A stretch of 64,000 bases of DNA, taken from Brevundimonas terrae. Lineage in GTDB: Bacteria > Pseudomonadota > Alphaproteobacteria > Caulobacterales > Caulobacteraceae. The position numbers were made by a program, and so were the translations under genes. Shown here piece by piece: positions 1 through 8,917 of this stretch. A model generated the notes under the pieces. It was not told the origin of the DNA and ran no database searches. It saw only the letters and a program-made list of their open reading frames with translations. The DNA is taken from positions 372,001-436,000 of the forward strand of contig NZ_JAASQT010000002.1 in NCBI RefSeq assembly GCF_011761985.1, written 5' to 3'. The first letter of the stretch is position 1. Each line of letters begins with the position of its first letter.

Positions 1-86
1 GTCGTAAACAATAGTGGGTACGATTATTAACAAAAGTCCGAGCTTTGAAAATATAATACAGGTTCGGATACTGGGAGGAAATAGTT

Positions 87-629
87 ATGAAAGCAGTTGG
101 TATTGTATCCGGTCTTGCGGTTCTCGCGGCACTTACAGCCGGTGGCGCTGCCCAGGCCGAAAATCTGTCCGTCAACACGACTGTCGCACCGTATTGCGGT
201 ATCCGTCTTGCAAACGTCTCCAGCGGCACCGCTTCGGTAGCTCATGAAGCCGAACAAATGGTCGCCAATCTGGAACTGGCCTGCAACACCGGCGGCACGG
301 CCCAGTTGGTCGTCAACCCGCTGAACGGCGACTTCAAAAATGGCAACAACCTGATCAACTATGCCATGCGTTTTGACGCTGCTGACAATGCGTTCGACAT
401 CAACACCACCGATGCCTATCCCGGTGATGCTGAAGGTTCGGGCAAGTTTACCCGCAACAAAGTCGGCTATAGCCAATCTCTGGCTAATGGCAGTGCCGCA
501 CAGTTCTATCTGAACGTGAACGTGGCTGCACCTGGACCGGCACCGTTGGGTCAAACCTTCTATCCAGCCAATGCGGCTCCGGCTGGTACCTACAACGAGT
601 CCTTCTCCTTCGAACTGTCGGCCATCTAA
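87..629 (+). CDS. Chaperone-usher pilus subunit (spore-coat-U/fimbrial type)
   Basis: 180 aa with a clear Sec signal peptide (hydrophobic core then AQA before ENLSV, cleavage near residue 25). The mature part is a small beta-rich protein with two cysteines (PYCG and LACN) spaced like the N-terminal disulphide of SCPU/fimbrial subunits, and it ends in an aromatic-rich strand (ESFSFELSAI) typical of donor-strand pilins. Strong ribosome site GGGAGGAA at 75-82. It is first in the operon ahead of chaperone and usher, so it is probably the main structural subunit, secreted to the periplasm and assembled at the surface. A strong stem-loop follows the stop codon and would keep subunit mRNA in excess of downstream genes. 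Function is inferred from context and fold-like features. Confidence 0.75.
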   Translation: MKAVGIVSGLAVLAALTAGGAAQAENLSVNTTVAPYCGIRLANVSSGTASVAHEAEQMVANLELACNTGGTAQLVVNPLNGDFKNGNNLINYAMRFDAADNAFDINTTDAYPGDAEGSGKFTRNKVGYSQSLANGSAAQFYLNVNVAAPGPAPLGQTFYPANAAPAGTYNESFSFELSAI

Positions 630-637
630 GGCCAAGC

Positions 638-675
638 GGCGGTCGGGTTGTGCAGCCCGACCGCCTTTTCTTTCT
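638..675 (+). terminator. Stem-loop terminator/attenuator between pilin and chaperone
   Basis: A perfect 10-bp stem (638-647 with 656-665), 8-nt loop, then TTTTC. It lies between the pilin stop and the chaperone start (688), so it probably acts as a partial terminator giving more subunit than chaperone and usher. Confidence 0.7.
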
Positions 676-687
676 GGGGTCAATTCC

Positions 688-1431
688 ATGAAAAGAGCAG
701 CTATTGTCGCATGCGCCGGTCTGGTGACCGCCGCCTGCCTCGTTGTGCCGTCCGTGGTGGATGCGCACGAAGTCCAGCCCATGATTGCCACGGTCGCGCC
801 GTCAGGCTCGAACGCGAATTATCGGCTGATGATCCGTAATACGGATGCGATGCCCATTACGCTGGAAATCAATCCCTATCGCGTGACGATCACCGATGAA
901 GGGACGGCGGTCCGGACCCCCGAGGATGCCGATGTCATTCTGTTTCCACCCCAGATCATTGTCCAGCCGGGCGGAGAGCAAGCGATCCAGATCCGCTATG
1001 TGGGCGATCCCTCGGTCACCGAAGGGCGGCTCTATGCGGTTGTGGTCAGCCAGTTGCCTGTCGATTTCACGACCCTGAACAATAGTGACAACACCCAGAC
1101 ACAGGTCAAAATCGGCTTTGATTTTGTCAGCCACATGGTGGTCCAGCCGCCTTCGGCCAAAGCCAATCTGGTCATCGGGCCGACGGTCCGTCAGGCCAAT
1201 AATGATCTGGCATTCGATGTCAGCAATACGGGTGATGGCGTGGCATTGTTGCGGACAGCGGAATGGACGCTGGTGCCACAAAGCGGCGCACCTGTTGTGG
1301 TTGATGCAGAGAATGTCGCGTTCGGCGCATTCGGGGCCATTCTCCCCGGGGGCAAACGGAGCATGACAATTCCTGCGGCTCAGGCTGCGGCGATGACCGG
1401 TAATGTGACGGTCGCCATCCATTTGAAATGA
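688..1431 (+). CDS. Periplasmic pilus chaperone (PapD-like)
   Basis: 247 aa. The start at 688 gives a lysine/arginine n-region, a hydrophobic core and a cleavage site near VVDAHE; the longer open frame upstream runs through the terminator and is not used. The mature protein has two immunoglobulin-like halves: the first carries MIRNTDAMPITLEI and IQIRYVGDP, resembling the strand G1 region of PapD-type chaperones, the second ends in TVAIHLK. Family role: binds pilin subunits in the periplasm, completes their fold by donor-strand complementation and delivers them to the usher. The gene sits 12 nt before the usher, as expected for an operon. Confidence 0.8.
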   Translation: MKRAAIVACAGLVTAACLVVPSVVDAHEVQPMIATVAPSGSNANYRLMIRNTDAMPITLEINPYRVTITDEGTAVRTPEDADVILFPPQIIVQPGGEQAIQIRYVGDPSVTEGRLYAVVVSQLPVDFTTLNNSDNTQTQVKIGFDFVSHMVVQPPSAKANLVIGPTVRQANNDLAFDVSNTGDGVALLRTAEWTLVPQSGAPVVVDAENVAFGAFGAILPGGKRSMTIPAAQAAAMTGNVTVAIHLK

Positions 1432-1443
1432 ACGGATACAAAC

Positions 1444-4194
1444 ATGTCCGTTCAGCACATGACGGCAGGGGGGCGTAGCGCCTATCTGGGTTGCTCGCAT
1501 GCTGTTCTCATGATGACGCTTTTTCTGGCCGGAACTGCCCAGGCAGCGACCGGTGCGGAAAATAACGATCCCGACGCACCTATCATTACGAACCGTTATT
1601 CGGACGGGTCGGTGTCGTCGGGCGGGCCGGAGCTGGACGCCGCACTGTCCGGCTCTCACACGGGCGTTCCGGCTGAGGCGGGTGTCAGCTTTGCGCGTTC
1701 TCGCCCCAGGACCGCGGCAGCGGCCCCGACCACCGGAACGCCGGCCCGATCAGATGACGCGCTGGCCAATAAGGTCATGCCTGTTGCTGACGAAGGCACC
1801 CCTGTTGCTAGCGCGCCCGATGTGGTTGCACCTGTCGCGGTGCAGACGACTGCGCCGGGGACGCCACGGGTCTATACCTCGATTGATGTGCCGCTGACGC
1901 TGAATGGCCGCTTTGTGGGCATGGTCAGTGCGGATGTGGATGTGCAGGGCAATGGTCTTGTGGATGCGCGGCGTTTTTTTGATCTGATCCAGCCGGTGGT
2001 CACGCCCGAGACGCTTGCCGCCTTGCAACAGGCAGCCGCAGGGCGCGAGCGTGTGCCCTTTACCGATCTGGACACTGCGGGTTTTGCGCTGGCCTTTTCG
2101 ACAACAGCGCTGGAACTACGGGCCACTGCGGGCGGCAATAGCCTGAACGCAACCGAGATGAGCCTGAGCGGTAGCCGTGCGCCGCCCGATCCGGCGTCCT
2201 TTCCCCAGCCCGCCCGTTTCTCGGCAGGGGCCAATATCTCGCTGGCCGAGCGTTACTTGCACGATGATGGCGACACGGCCCCGTTTCGGGGGGCGATTGA
2301 CGGAATTGTCCATTGGGGCGGCTTTGGCGGCGTCACGCTGATTACCGGCGCGGAATATGACGGTGCGCGCGAAGGCAGTGGCTGGCGGCGTACAGAGACG
2401 CGACTGGTCAAGGACTTCTTCAAGTCGGGCATCCGCGCCATGGCGGGCGAGTTCACCCCCATTGCCGATGGCTTTCAGGGTTCGGGCCGTGTGGTCGGGA
2501 TCGGTGTCGAGCGGGCCTATTCGGCGGTGCGGCCATTCCAGAATATCCGTCCTACAGGCCGTCAGGAATTCACGCTGGAGAGGGCCGCGACCGTTGATGT
2601 CATCGTAAACGGCCTGATGTCACAGACGCTGAGGCTGGAGCCGGGTCGTTACTCGGTAGCGGACTTTCCTTTCGCGACCGGTGCCAATCAGGTCCAGTTG
2701 GTGGTCGATGATGTGACGGGGCGCAGGGAGATCGCCGTCTTTGATGTCTTCAGCGGATCGGAGCTTTTGGGCGATGGTGTGGTCGATTTCGGCTTTGCCG
2801 CGGGCCAGTATGAAGGCTCTTCGCCGTTTGAATATGACGGGCCGGTGCTGGCAACGGGCTTTGTCAGCAAAGGGTTTGGCGACAGCCTGACCCTGGGCGT
2901 CAATGCACAGGCCTCCAGCGATGTGCAGCAGATTGGCGGCACGGCCATCTGGGGGTCGCGCTTTGGCCTGATGATGCTGGAAATGGCGGCCAGTCGAGAT
3001 CGCTTGAATGACCGTAACGGTATGGCGGCTTCGTTGAGCTATCGACAAAGCTTCAGCTTCCGCGACACGGACGACTTCAGGGTCACGGCCACGCTGATGG
3101 GCACGAGCAGCGACTTTGTCGATGTGTTCCAGCCGGATCGCAGCAATCCTGAAGTATGGCGGTTCAGCACTCTGGTACAGTGGAATGCACCGTGGGAACT
3201 GGGCCTCAGTCTGGGCGTCGGCGTGGCCGAGGCGCGGTTGGACGGGTTCCGCCGCCACCAGATCGATCTGGGCGTCAGCCGCAGCTTCGGACGCGTCAAT
3301 CTGGTGTCGAATGTCAGCTTCACCAATGCACGGGACGAGGACGAGGTCCGCTTCTCTATCGGCCTGACCATGCCTCTGGGCGGGCGCTGGAATGCACAGG
3401 CGCGCTATGACAGCGGTGACAGCCGTTCGGAAGTGGTGCTTGGCCGCTATTCGAAGGGATCGCTCAATGATCTGAGTGGCGAGGTGCGCTTCACCAATGA
3501 CGACCGTACGCGCAATATTTCGGGACGCGCGGACTATATCCATAACCGCTTCGAGGCCCAGCTAACCCACAACCGTCCGTATGATCGCCTGCGGGGTGAA
3601 AGCTCGGGCGCGGAGTCGGTGCTGGCGGTTCGCAGCTTTATCGGGTTTGCCGACGGAGCCTTTGCAATCGGGCGGCCTGTCGATGATGCCTTCATCATTG
3701 CGCCGGTTCACAAGTCGTTGGCGGAATCCGACATCACCATCATGTCCGGTTCGCGCAAGGTGGCGAAGTCGGGCCTGTTGGGGCCGCCGCTGATCCCGAT
3801 CCAGCGCGCCTATGGCATCAACAGCTATGACATTCTGATTGATCCGCTGCCGACCGGTTATGACATCGGTTCGGGGACCATCAATGTCTTCCCCGCCTTT
3901 GGTAACGGCTATCGCCAGCAGATCGGCAGCGATGCCTCGCGCATTGCCGTCGGTTCGCTGATCGGGCCGGAAGGCCCGCTGGTGCTGGCAGTCGGCGAGA
4001 TTGTCGGCGAAGGCGCGGATGCGGCCGAGGCGCGTCCCTTCTTCACCAATCGTGCAGGGCGCTTTGTCGCCGATCGGCTGGCCCCCGGCCGCTATCGCAT
4101 CCTGATCGGCGGCAAAGAGGTGGCCCGTTTCGTAATCTCTGAAGACAGTGAAGGAATGGTCGATGTTGGTACATTGCAAATCTCCCCGCGCTAG
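1444..4194 (+). CDS. Fimbrial outer-membrane usher protein
   Basis: 916 aa, somewhat longer than classic FimD. N-terminal signal region (LMMTLFLAGTAQA), then a Pro/Ala-rich low-complexity stretch to about residue 140. Next comes an N-terminal usher-like domain (YTSIDVPLTLNGRFVG), then a long region of alternating beta strands consistent with the 24-stranded pore, including the plug-like FTLERAATVDVIVNG and motif RYSVADFPFATGANQVQL. It closes with a C-terminal domain (GRFVADRLAPGRYRI). Role: secretes and orders pilus subunits across the outer membrane. It resembles the alternate/archaic chaperone-usher type more than type 1 pili, as far as can be judged by eye. Confidence 0.85.
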   Translation: MSVQHMTAGGRSAYLGCSHAVLMMTLFLAGTAQAATGAENNDPDAPIITNRYSDGSVSSGGPELDAALSGSHTGVPAEAGVSFARSRPRTAAAAPTTGTPARSDDALANKVMPVADEGTPVASAPDVVAPVAVQTTAPGTPRVYTSIDVPLTLNGRFVGMVSADVDVQGNGLVDARRFFDLIQPVVTPETLAALQQAAAGRERVPFTDLDTAGFALAFSTTALELRATAGGNSLNATEMSLSGSRAPPDPASFPQPARFSAGANISLAERYLHDDGDTAPFRGAIDGIVHWGGFGGVTLITGAEYDGAREGSGWRRTETRLVKDFFKSGIRAMAGEFTPIADGFQGSGRVVGIGVERAYSAVRPFQNIRPTGRQEFTLERAATVDVIVNGLMSQTLRLEPGRYSVADFPFATGANQVQLVVDDVTGRREIAVFDVFSGSELLGDGVVDFGFAAGQYEGSSPFEYDGPVLATGFVSKGFGDSLTLGVNAQASSDVQQIGGTAIWGSRFGLMMLEMAASRDRLNDRNGMAASLSYRQSFSFRDTDDFRVTATLMGTSSDFVDVFQPDRSNPEVWRFSTLVQWNAPWELGLSLGVGVAEARLDGFRRHQIDLGVSRSFGRVNLVSNVSFTNARDEDEVRFSIGLTMPLGGRWNAQARYDSGDSRSEVVLGRYSKGSLNDLSGEVRFTNDDRTRNISGRADYIHNRFEAQLTHNRPYDRLRGESSGAESVLAVRSFIGFADGAFAIGRPVDDAFIIAPVHKSLAESDITIMSGSRKVAKSGLLGPPLIPIQRAYGINSYDILIDPLPTGYDIGSGTINVFPAFGNGYRQQIGSDASRIAVGSLIGPEGPLVLAVGEIVGEGADAAEARPFFTNRAGRFVADRLAPGRYRILIGGKEVARFVISEDSEGMVDVGTLQISPR

Positions 4195-4204
4195 GACTGT
4201 GCCG

Positions 4205-5101
4205 ATGGATCGGGGGGGCTTTGAACGGCTTGCCCTGATGGCCTTTGTGTCTTCGCTTGTACTATGGGCCGGTGGGGCCAAGGCAGAGGACTGCTCGCTC
4301 AAGATCGAGGGAATGCCGCCCTCGGTGCGGCTGGATTATGATCCGTTCGTGCCCGCAACGGCACCGGCCCGCATGCAGTTCCGCGTCAGTAATCCCGGCG
4401 CACAGGCCTGTCAGGCGGATTTGGCGCTGGTGGATACCTCGCGGCAGGCCATGACACGTTTTGATGTCGGGACGACGGGGTTGGACATTGAACTTCGCCC
4501 GATGACAGGAGTTGCACGTTCGGTCGTGCCCGCGGTCTTCACAACCCGTGTCGGGGCAGGGGAAACCACCGAGGTCCTGTTCGATGTGGCTATTCTGGAT
4601 GATGCTGTGGTTCCCGCAGGTCAGTATAGCGAGCGGCTTATGCTGGAACTGCGCCAACCGGGTAGCGGCGTGGCCTATGAACAGGCCCCTGTTGTGCTGG
4701 ACCTGATGTCTCTGCCGCGCGCCCAGATGAATCTGTCGGGCTCGCGCGGTGATTTTGGTTCAGGTGCATCGGTCAGTGTGGTGGACTTCGGCAAGGCCGA
4801 GACAGGCAAGGAACGCCAGTTGTTCGTACAGACCCGCGCCAATAATCCGGCCCGCCTGACCTTTAAGTCCGCCAATGACGGGAAGCTGAAAGTTCTGGGG
4901 GAGGGAACCGCCACCCTTGATTACAGCGTGCGTTTTGATGGCAGTGTTCTGGACTTAAAACAGATGGCGGTTCGCGATATCGATCCGCCGCGAACCTATG
5001 CCGGTCAGGCCTTCGAGCTGCTGTTGACGCTGGGCAAGGTCGAAGGCGCACAGGCCGGTAACTATAATGACGAACTGACCATCGAGATCTCGACACTATA
5101 G
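4205..5101 (+). CDS. Pilus tip/minor subunit-like exported protein
   Basis: 298 aa from the ATG at 4205, preceded by AGGA formed at the usher stop codon. This start gives a standard signal peptide (MDRGGFERLA, hydrophobic core, AKA before EDC). An ATG at 4163, inside the usher end, also has an AAGGA and would add 14 residues; both starts are coupled to the usher. The mature protein has two beta-rich halves of about 140 residues and a cysteine pair (EDC and QAC) near its N-terminus. The second half (residues about 160-298) ends in NYNDELTIEISTL, which looks like the final strand of an SCPU-type subunit. Last gene of the operon, so probably the two-domain tip adhesin. Confidence 0.6.
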   Translation: MDRGGFERLALMAFVSSLVLWAGGAKAEDCSLKIEGMPPSVRLDYDPFVPATAPARMQFRVSNPGAQACQADLALVDTSRQAMTRFDVGTTGLDIELRPMTGVARSVVPAVFTTRVGAGETTEVLFDVAILDDAVVPAGQYSERLMLELRQPGSGVAYEQAPVVLDLMSLPRAQMNLSGSRGDFGSGASVSVVDFGKAETGKERQLFVQTRANNPARLTFKSANDGKLKVLGEGTATLDYSVRFDGSVLDLKQMAVRDIDPPRTYAGQAFELLLTLGKVEGAQAGNYNDELTIEISTL

Positions 5102-5117
5102 GCGAAAGACGAGTGGG

Positions 5118-5750
5118 TCAGGGTCTGGCGAAACCGGCGGCCTGTGCAAACAGGTCGCCGCGACTTTTGACGCCCAGCTTGCTGTAGATATGTTTGATGT
5201 GTGTTTTCAGCGTCTGGCTGGAGATGTTCAGGCTTTGGGCAATCCTGCCGGTTTCCAAGCCGTTCAGCAGCATTTCCACAACGCGCCCCTCGGTCGGGGT
5301 CAGGGTGTGGGTATCGACCAGTGCCTCGAAGCGCGAGGACAGGCGGGGCGGGTTGAAGATCAAGCCGATAAGTGAAATCGGCGGCTCGCATAGCCTTCGC
5401 GCCCAGACCACCCATGCCCGCTGCTGGCAGTCCATCGAGATGGCGCAGTCATAGGTATCGGTGGTGCAGTTGTGCAGAAGATTGCTCACCATCATTGAGC
5501 GGGGAACAAGGTGGCCATCGCGGATACGGATTATGCCTGCCTCGACCAGTTTCTCGGCTTTGTTGCTCATCCAGCGGACCACCATGTCCGAGGAAACAAG
5601 CATGCGCGCCTTGCTTTCATTATCCAGCCACTTGGTCATGGCAAAATTGCAAAGCTGTGGAGACAGGCCGCCATTGTCTGTGCTGCCGGTCAGATTAAAG
5701 GCATCGAATTCACTCTCGGGCGAGATGCCGGGAAGCAACTCTTGAAACAT
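5118..5750 (-). CDS. LuxR-family transcriptional regulator
   Basis: 210 aa. The C-terminal 60 residues form a LuxR/NarL-type helix-turn-helix: TPTEGRVVEMLLNGLETGRI, then SLNISSQTLKTHIKHIYSKL and GVKSRGDL. The N-terminal 150 residues do not match a receiver domain (no phospho-acceptor pocket seen) or an obvious PAS or autoinducer domain, so the input signal is unknown. It converges on the pilus operon, with only 16 bp between stop codons. Control of the pilus operon is an inference from position only. Confidence 0.85.
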   Translation of the reverse strand: MFQELLPGISPESEFDAFNLTGSTDNGGLSPQLCNFAMTKWLDNESKARMLVSSDMVVRWMSNKAEKLVEAGIIRIRDGHLVPRSMMVSNLLHNCTTDTYDCAISMDCQQRAWVVWARRLCEPPISLIGLIFNPPRLSSRFEALVDTHTLTPTEGRVVEMLLNGLETGRIAQSLNISSQTLKTHIKHIYSKLGVKSRGDLFAQAAGFARP

Positions 5751-6135
<385 letters not shown>

Positions 6136-6233
6136 GCGAGATCGTTGGTCCCTGTGGGGCCGAGCGAGGAGCGCTATGTAGCTAAGTCGTTCCGGGGCCG
6201 CAAGCCGATTCTTTCAAAAAAATCCGATATTGT

Positions 6234-7205
6234 TCAACGCTGTCCCGGCAGGGTCAGACCGGGGGCCGAGCCACCGTTGATATCTGGTCCGGCATAGCGG
6301 AACAGCTCGGCCGGACGGCCGCCGGTATCGGTTGCAAAACGGCCTGTGGCGCTGACCAGTGCGTTGCGTTCAACGCCGCGCCGGAAGTTCTGTTTGTGCA
6401 GGGACAGGCCGGAAATGGCTTCAGCTGCGGCCTGTAGCGAGGACAGGGTGAATTCGTCCGGCATCAGGTCGAACAGGACCGGCCGGTATTTCAGCTTGCT
6501 GCGCAGACGTCCCAGTGCGGTCGCCGCGATACGCCGGTGGTCCGAGGTCATGGGCAGATCGTTCAGCAGGATGGCCGCATCACGTTCGTTGTCACGCGCG
6601 GCCTCTGCGACCAGACCGGCCTCATAGAGCAGCTCGTAGCGCTCAAGGACCTTTTCTTCGTTCCAGCGGCACTCGGGGGCGAGGGCAAACAGGGTTTCGG
6701 CACGCGAGCGGCGCTTGGCGTCCTGACCGGCCCAGTCCAGCAGGTGTACACGCAGGGTATCCAGCAAGGCGGGCGGGCCTTTGCGCCAGTCTTCCCACGG
6801 GAAGATGTCGAACAGCGGCGTCCAGCGGGCATCGTGGCGGGTATCGGCGTGTGAACCGGTGGTCAGGGCCAGATAGCCGACAGAAACCTCGCGGGCCGCT
6901 ACAGGACCGGGGGTGGCGCGCGGCGAGGCGCGGCCCATATCGCCAAATGTATAAAGCTGCTCGACAAAGCCCAGCGGGAAGCCGGTCTGCTGGGCCACAA
7001 AGTCGCGCAGGGCCAGCTCGAAGGTGCGGTCCTTGACCGGATCGAACGGCCCGAAGGGCAGGGCTGCGGCCCCGTCGGGGGCATGGGTGGTGAGGACCAC
7101 CGCCTGATGGCCCCGCAGTGCGATAATGACGACGGACAGGCCGATGCGGACGCCGATCTGCGTCTCGTTCGGGCAGGCTGGCACAAGATGTTCGCCGTCC
7201 GTCAT
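6234..7205 (-). CDS. NrtR-like Nudix-fold/winged-helix transcriptional regulator
   Basis: 323 aa from the ATG at 7205, which has AGGGA seven bases upstream; the open frame extends 10 codons further without a good site. The N-terminal 150 residues resemble a Nudix fold (IGVRIGLSVVIIALRG, then TFELALRDFVAQQTG), but the Nudix box lacks the REUxEExGU glutamates, so hydrolysis is unlikely. The C-terminal part has a winged-helix-like region with QNFRRGVERNALVSATG and GRPAELFRY, as in NrtR/COG4111 proteins that sense ADP-ribose and control NAD or sugar genes. Neighbours give no clear NAD pathway, so the regulon is unknown. Confidence 0.7.
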   Translation of the reverse strand: MTDGEHLVPACPNETQIGVRIGLSVVIIALRGHQAVVLTTHAPDGAAALPFGPFDPVKDRTFELALRDFVAQQTGFPLGFVEQLYTFGDMGRASPRATPGPVAAREVSVGYLALTTGSHADTRHDARWTPLFDIFPWEDWRKGPPALLDTLRVHLLDWAGQDAKRRSRAETLFALAPECRWNEEKVLERYELLYEAGLVAEAARDNERDAAILLNDLPMTSDHRRIAATALGRLRSKLKYRPVLFDLMPDEFTLSSLQAAAEAISGLSLHKQNFRRGVERNALVSATGRFATDTGGRPAELFRYAGPDINGGSAPGLTLPGQR

Positions 7206-7242
7206 AATATCCCTGCCATAAATGGCCGCAGTCATAACACCG

Positions 7243-7914
7243 TCAGGCGCGGGTGCTTAGCCCCATAGCTTCGGCCAGTTCGTGATAACGGTCCAGATAG
7301 GCTTTTTGGGCATCGAATGCGGGCATGGGTTCCAGTGTGATGGAATAGCCGGCAGGTGGCGCACCGAAAATCTGGACCGACTCGCGCTTGTTAAAGCCGG
7401 CCAGTTGCGTGGCCTCGAAGAAGGCGCAGGCACGGTCGGCCTTTTTAATCAGCGTCTTGATTGTTTGCGGCGTCTTGGGCGGTAGCTGGAAACGCACATG
7501 GATGGCGGCTTCCAGACGGGCCTCGAAATCCTTGTAGGACGATCCCAGCGCCGATTTGAATGGCGAGATCATATCGCCGATCACATATTCGGACGCATCG
7601 TGCAGCAGGGCCGCCATCTGCCATTTCGGTTCCAGACCGGGGCGGATAACGCGGCACAGTTCCTCGACGATCAGAGAGTGCTGGGCGACAGAAAAGGCAT
7701 GCTCGCCGATGGTCTGCCCGTTCCAGCGCGCAACGCGGGCTAGACCGTGGGCAATGTCCTCGACCTCGATATCGAAAGGCGAGGGGTCCAAAAGGTCCAG
7801 ACGGCGTCCTGACAGCATGCGCTGCCATGCCCGCGGGGGCTTGGGGGTGCGTGGCTTTTTGGGAAGGGGGGCCATTTCGTCGTCGTGGGCGGCCAGGGTC
7901 GTCGTCTTGCTCAT
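7243..7914 (-). CDS. HD-domain phosphohydrolase (YfbR-like)
   Basis: 223 aa. Metal-binding residues of the HD superfamily are visible: GEHAFSVAQHS (first His), LLHDASEYVIGD (HD pair) and a later Asp region. This order matches YfbR/5'-deoxynucleotidase-like proteins, which remove phosphate from dNMPs. The first 30 residues are basic and proline-rich and probably disordered. No signal peptide, so cytoplasmic. It lies 37 bp upstream of the NrtR-like gene on the same strand and may be co-transcribed with it. Confidence 0.8.
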   Translation of the reverse strand: MSKTTTLAAHDDEMAPLPKKPRTPKPPRAWQRMLSGRRLDLLDPSPFDIEVEDIAHGLARVARWNGQTIGEHAFSVAQHSLIVEELCRVIRPGLEPKWQMAALLHDASEYVIGDMISPFKSALGSSYKDFEARLEAAIHVRFQLPPKTPQTIKTLIKKADRACAFFEATQLAGFNKRESVQIFGAPPAGYSITLEPMPAFDAQKAYLDRYHELAEAMGLSTRA

Positions 7915-7975
7915 AAGTCAGGCAGGTGAACTACCCGCGCGACGCTTTCAAGGCCGAGAGACGTAAAAGACGCGA

Positions 7976-8815
7976 TTAATCCCCGACGTTGAGAACCACC
8001 AGCTCACGAACCGACTCAAGGATGGCTTGCTCGTCACGGTCGCGGGTGCGGAAGGTGGCCACGACGATCGGGCCGCCCGACGGACCGCGGGCCTCGTAAC
8101 CCACCACACGCCACGCATTGGGTCCGGGCTTGGAGATGGCGTGGATCATGGTGGCGCGAACGGCCTGACGCGACTGGGTCTGAACGACCGCGCCGGTTTC
8201 ATTGGCGTCGATCTTCAAGGAGCCATCCGGTGCCGTAATGGTGCTGCCCTTGTCATCGGCCTTGATGACCATGCCGCCGATGCGGATCTGGGCGCGGTCA
8301 CCATCGGCCTCGATGGACATACCCGGCATGCGGACCGTGGCGCGATCGCCTTTGGATTCAATGTTCAGGCCCGGCAGCTTGACCGAGGCATCATCGCCCT
8401 TGGTGGCGATATCGACGCCCGGTGCGGTGACGGTCGCGGTTTCGGTGCCGTCTTCTTCGGTCAGGGAACTGACCGTGGCAGAGGCACCACCGGCCGAGGG
8501 GGCCAACTCGTTCTGGAAACGCTTGAGGGCTTCCGAACTGGTTTCGCCGTTCAAGGTTACGAGGTGAAGCTGGATTTCGGCACCGCGCGGACCGGCATAG
8601 GTGCAGGTCTGCCCGTCAACACTGGCCGATCCGACACGGGTCAGCACGCCTTGGTCCGACGGGCATTGCAGGGCGCTGACGACCTTCAGTGCCTTGGACG
8701 CAGATGCGCTGGCGTCGGTATCGATCTCGACACTGCGGGTAATGCGGACACCCTGATCGGAGTCGCAGGCCGCGAGTGCAAAGAGCGAAAGAATAGGCAG
8801 GCAGAACTTATACAT
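7976..8815 (-). CDS. Lipoprotein with five 16-residue tandem repeats
   Basis: 279 aa from the ATG at 8815, chosen because AGGAGT precedes it and it begins a lipoprotein signal (MYKFCLPILSLFALAAC, lipobox LAAC). The region after the signal (about 40-115) has a possible disulphide pair (LQCPSD, QTCTYA). Residues 133-212 are five back-to-back 16-residue units such as GLNIESKGDRATVRMP and GMSIEADGDRAQIRIG, with alternating hydrophobic residues as in beta-solenoid coils. The C-terminal 65 residues look globular. Role unknown; anchored by lipid in the envelope. It is upstream of the HD gene on the same strand, with a 61-bp gap. Confidence 0.75.
   Translation of the reverse strand: MYKFCLPILSLFALAACDSDQGVRITRSVEIDTDASASASKALKVVSALQCPSDQGVLTRVGSASVDGQTCTYAGPRGAEIQLHLVTLNGETSSEALKRFQNELAPSAGGASATVSSLTEEDGTETATVTAPGVDIATKGDDASVKLPGLNIESKGDRATVRMPGMSIEADGDRAQIRIGGMVIKADDKGSTITAPDGSLKIDANETGAVVQTQSRQAVRATMIHAISKPGPNAWRVVGYEARGPSGGPIVVATFRTRDRDEQAILESVRELVVLNVGD
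8180..8419 (-). repeat. Coding tandem repeat, 5 x 48 bp
   Basis: Encodes residues 133-212 of the lipoprotein: five 16-residue units with pattern G-hydrophobic-x-I-x-x-x-G-D-x-A-x-V-x-x-P. The fifth is the most diverged. Confidence 0.75.
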
Positions 8816-8917
8816 AATCCAACTCCTGATGGCCCTATCGTGTGCCGTTTGCGGCCCGGCCACCAGTGAATTCGCAGTAACCTAGAGTGTTGAAGGCAAG
8901 GCTATCCGGCCACAAGC

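Noticed and set aside
2620..3543. 307-codon frame antisense to the usher
   Set aside because: Same reasoning; the usher is clearly the real gene.
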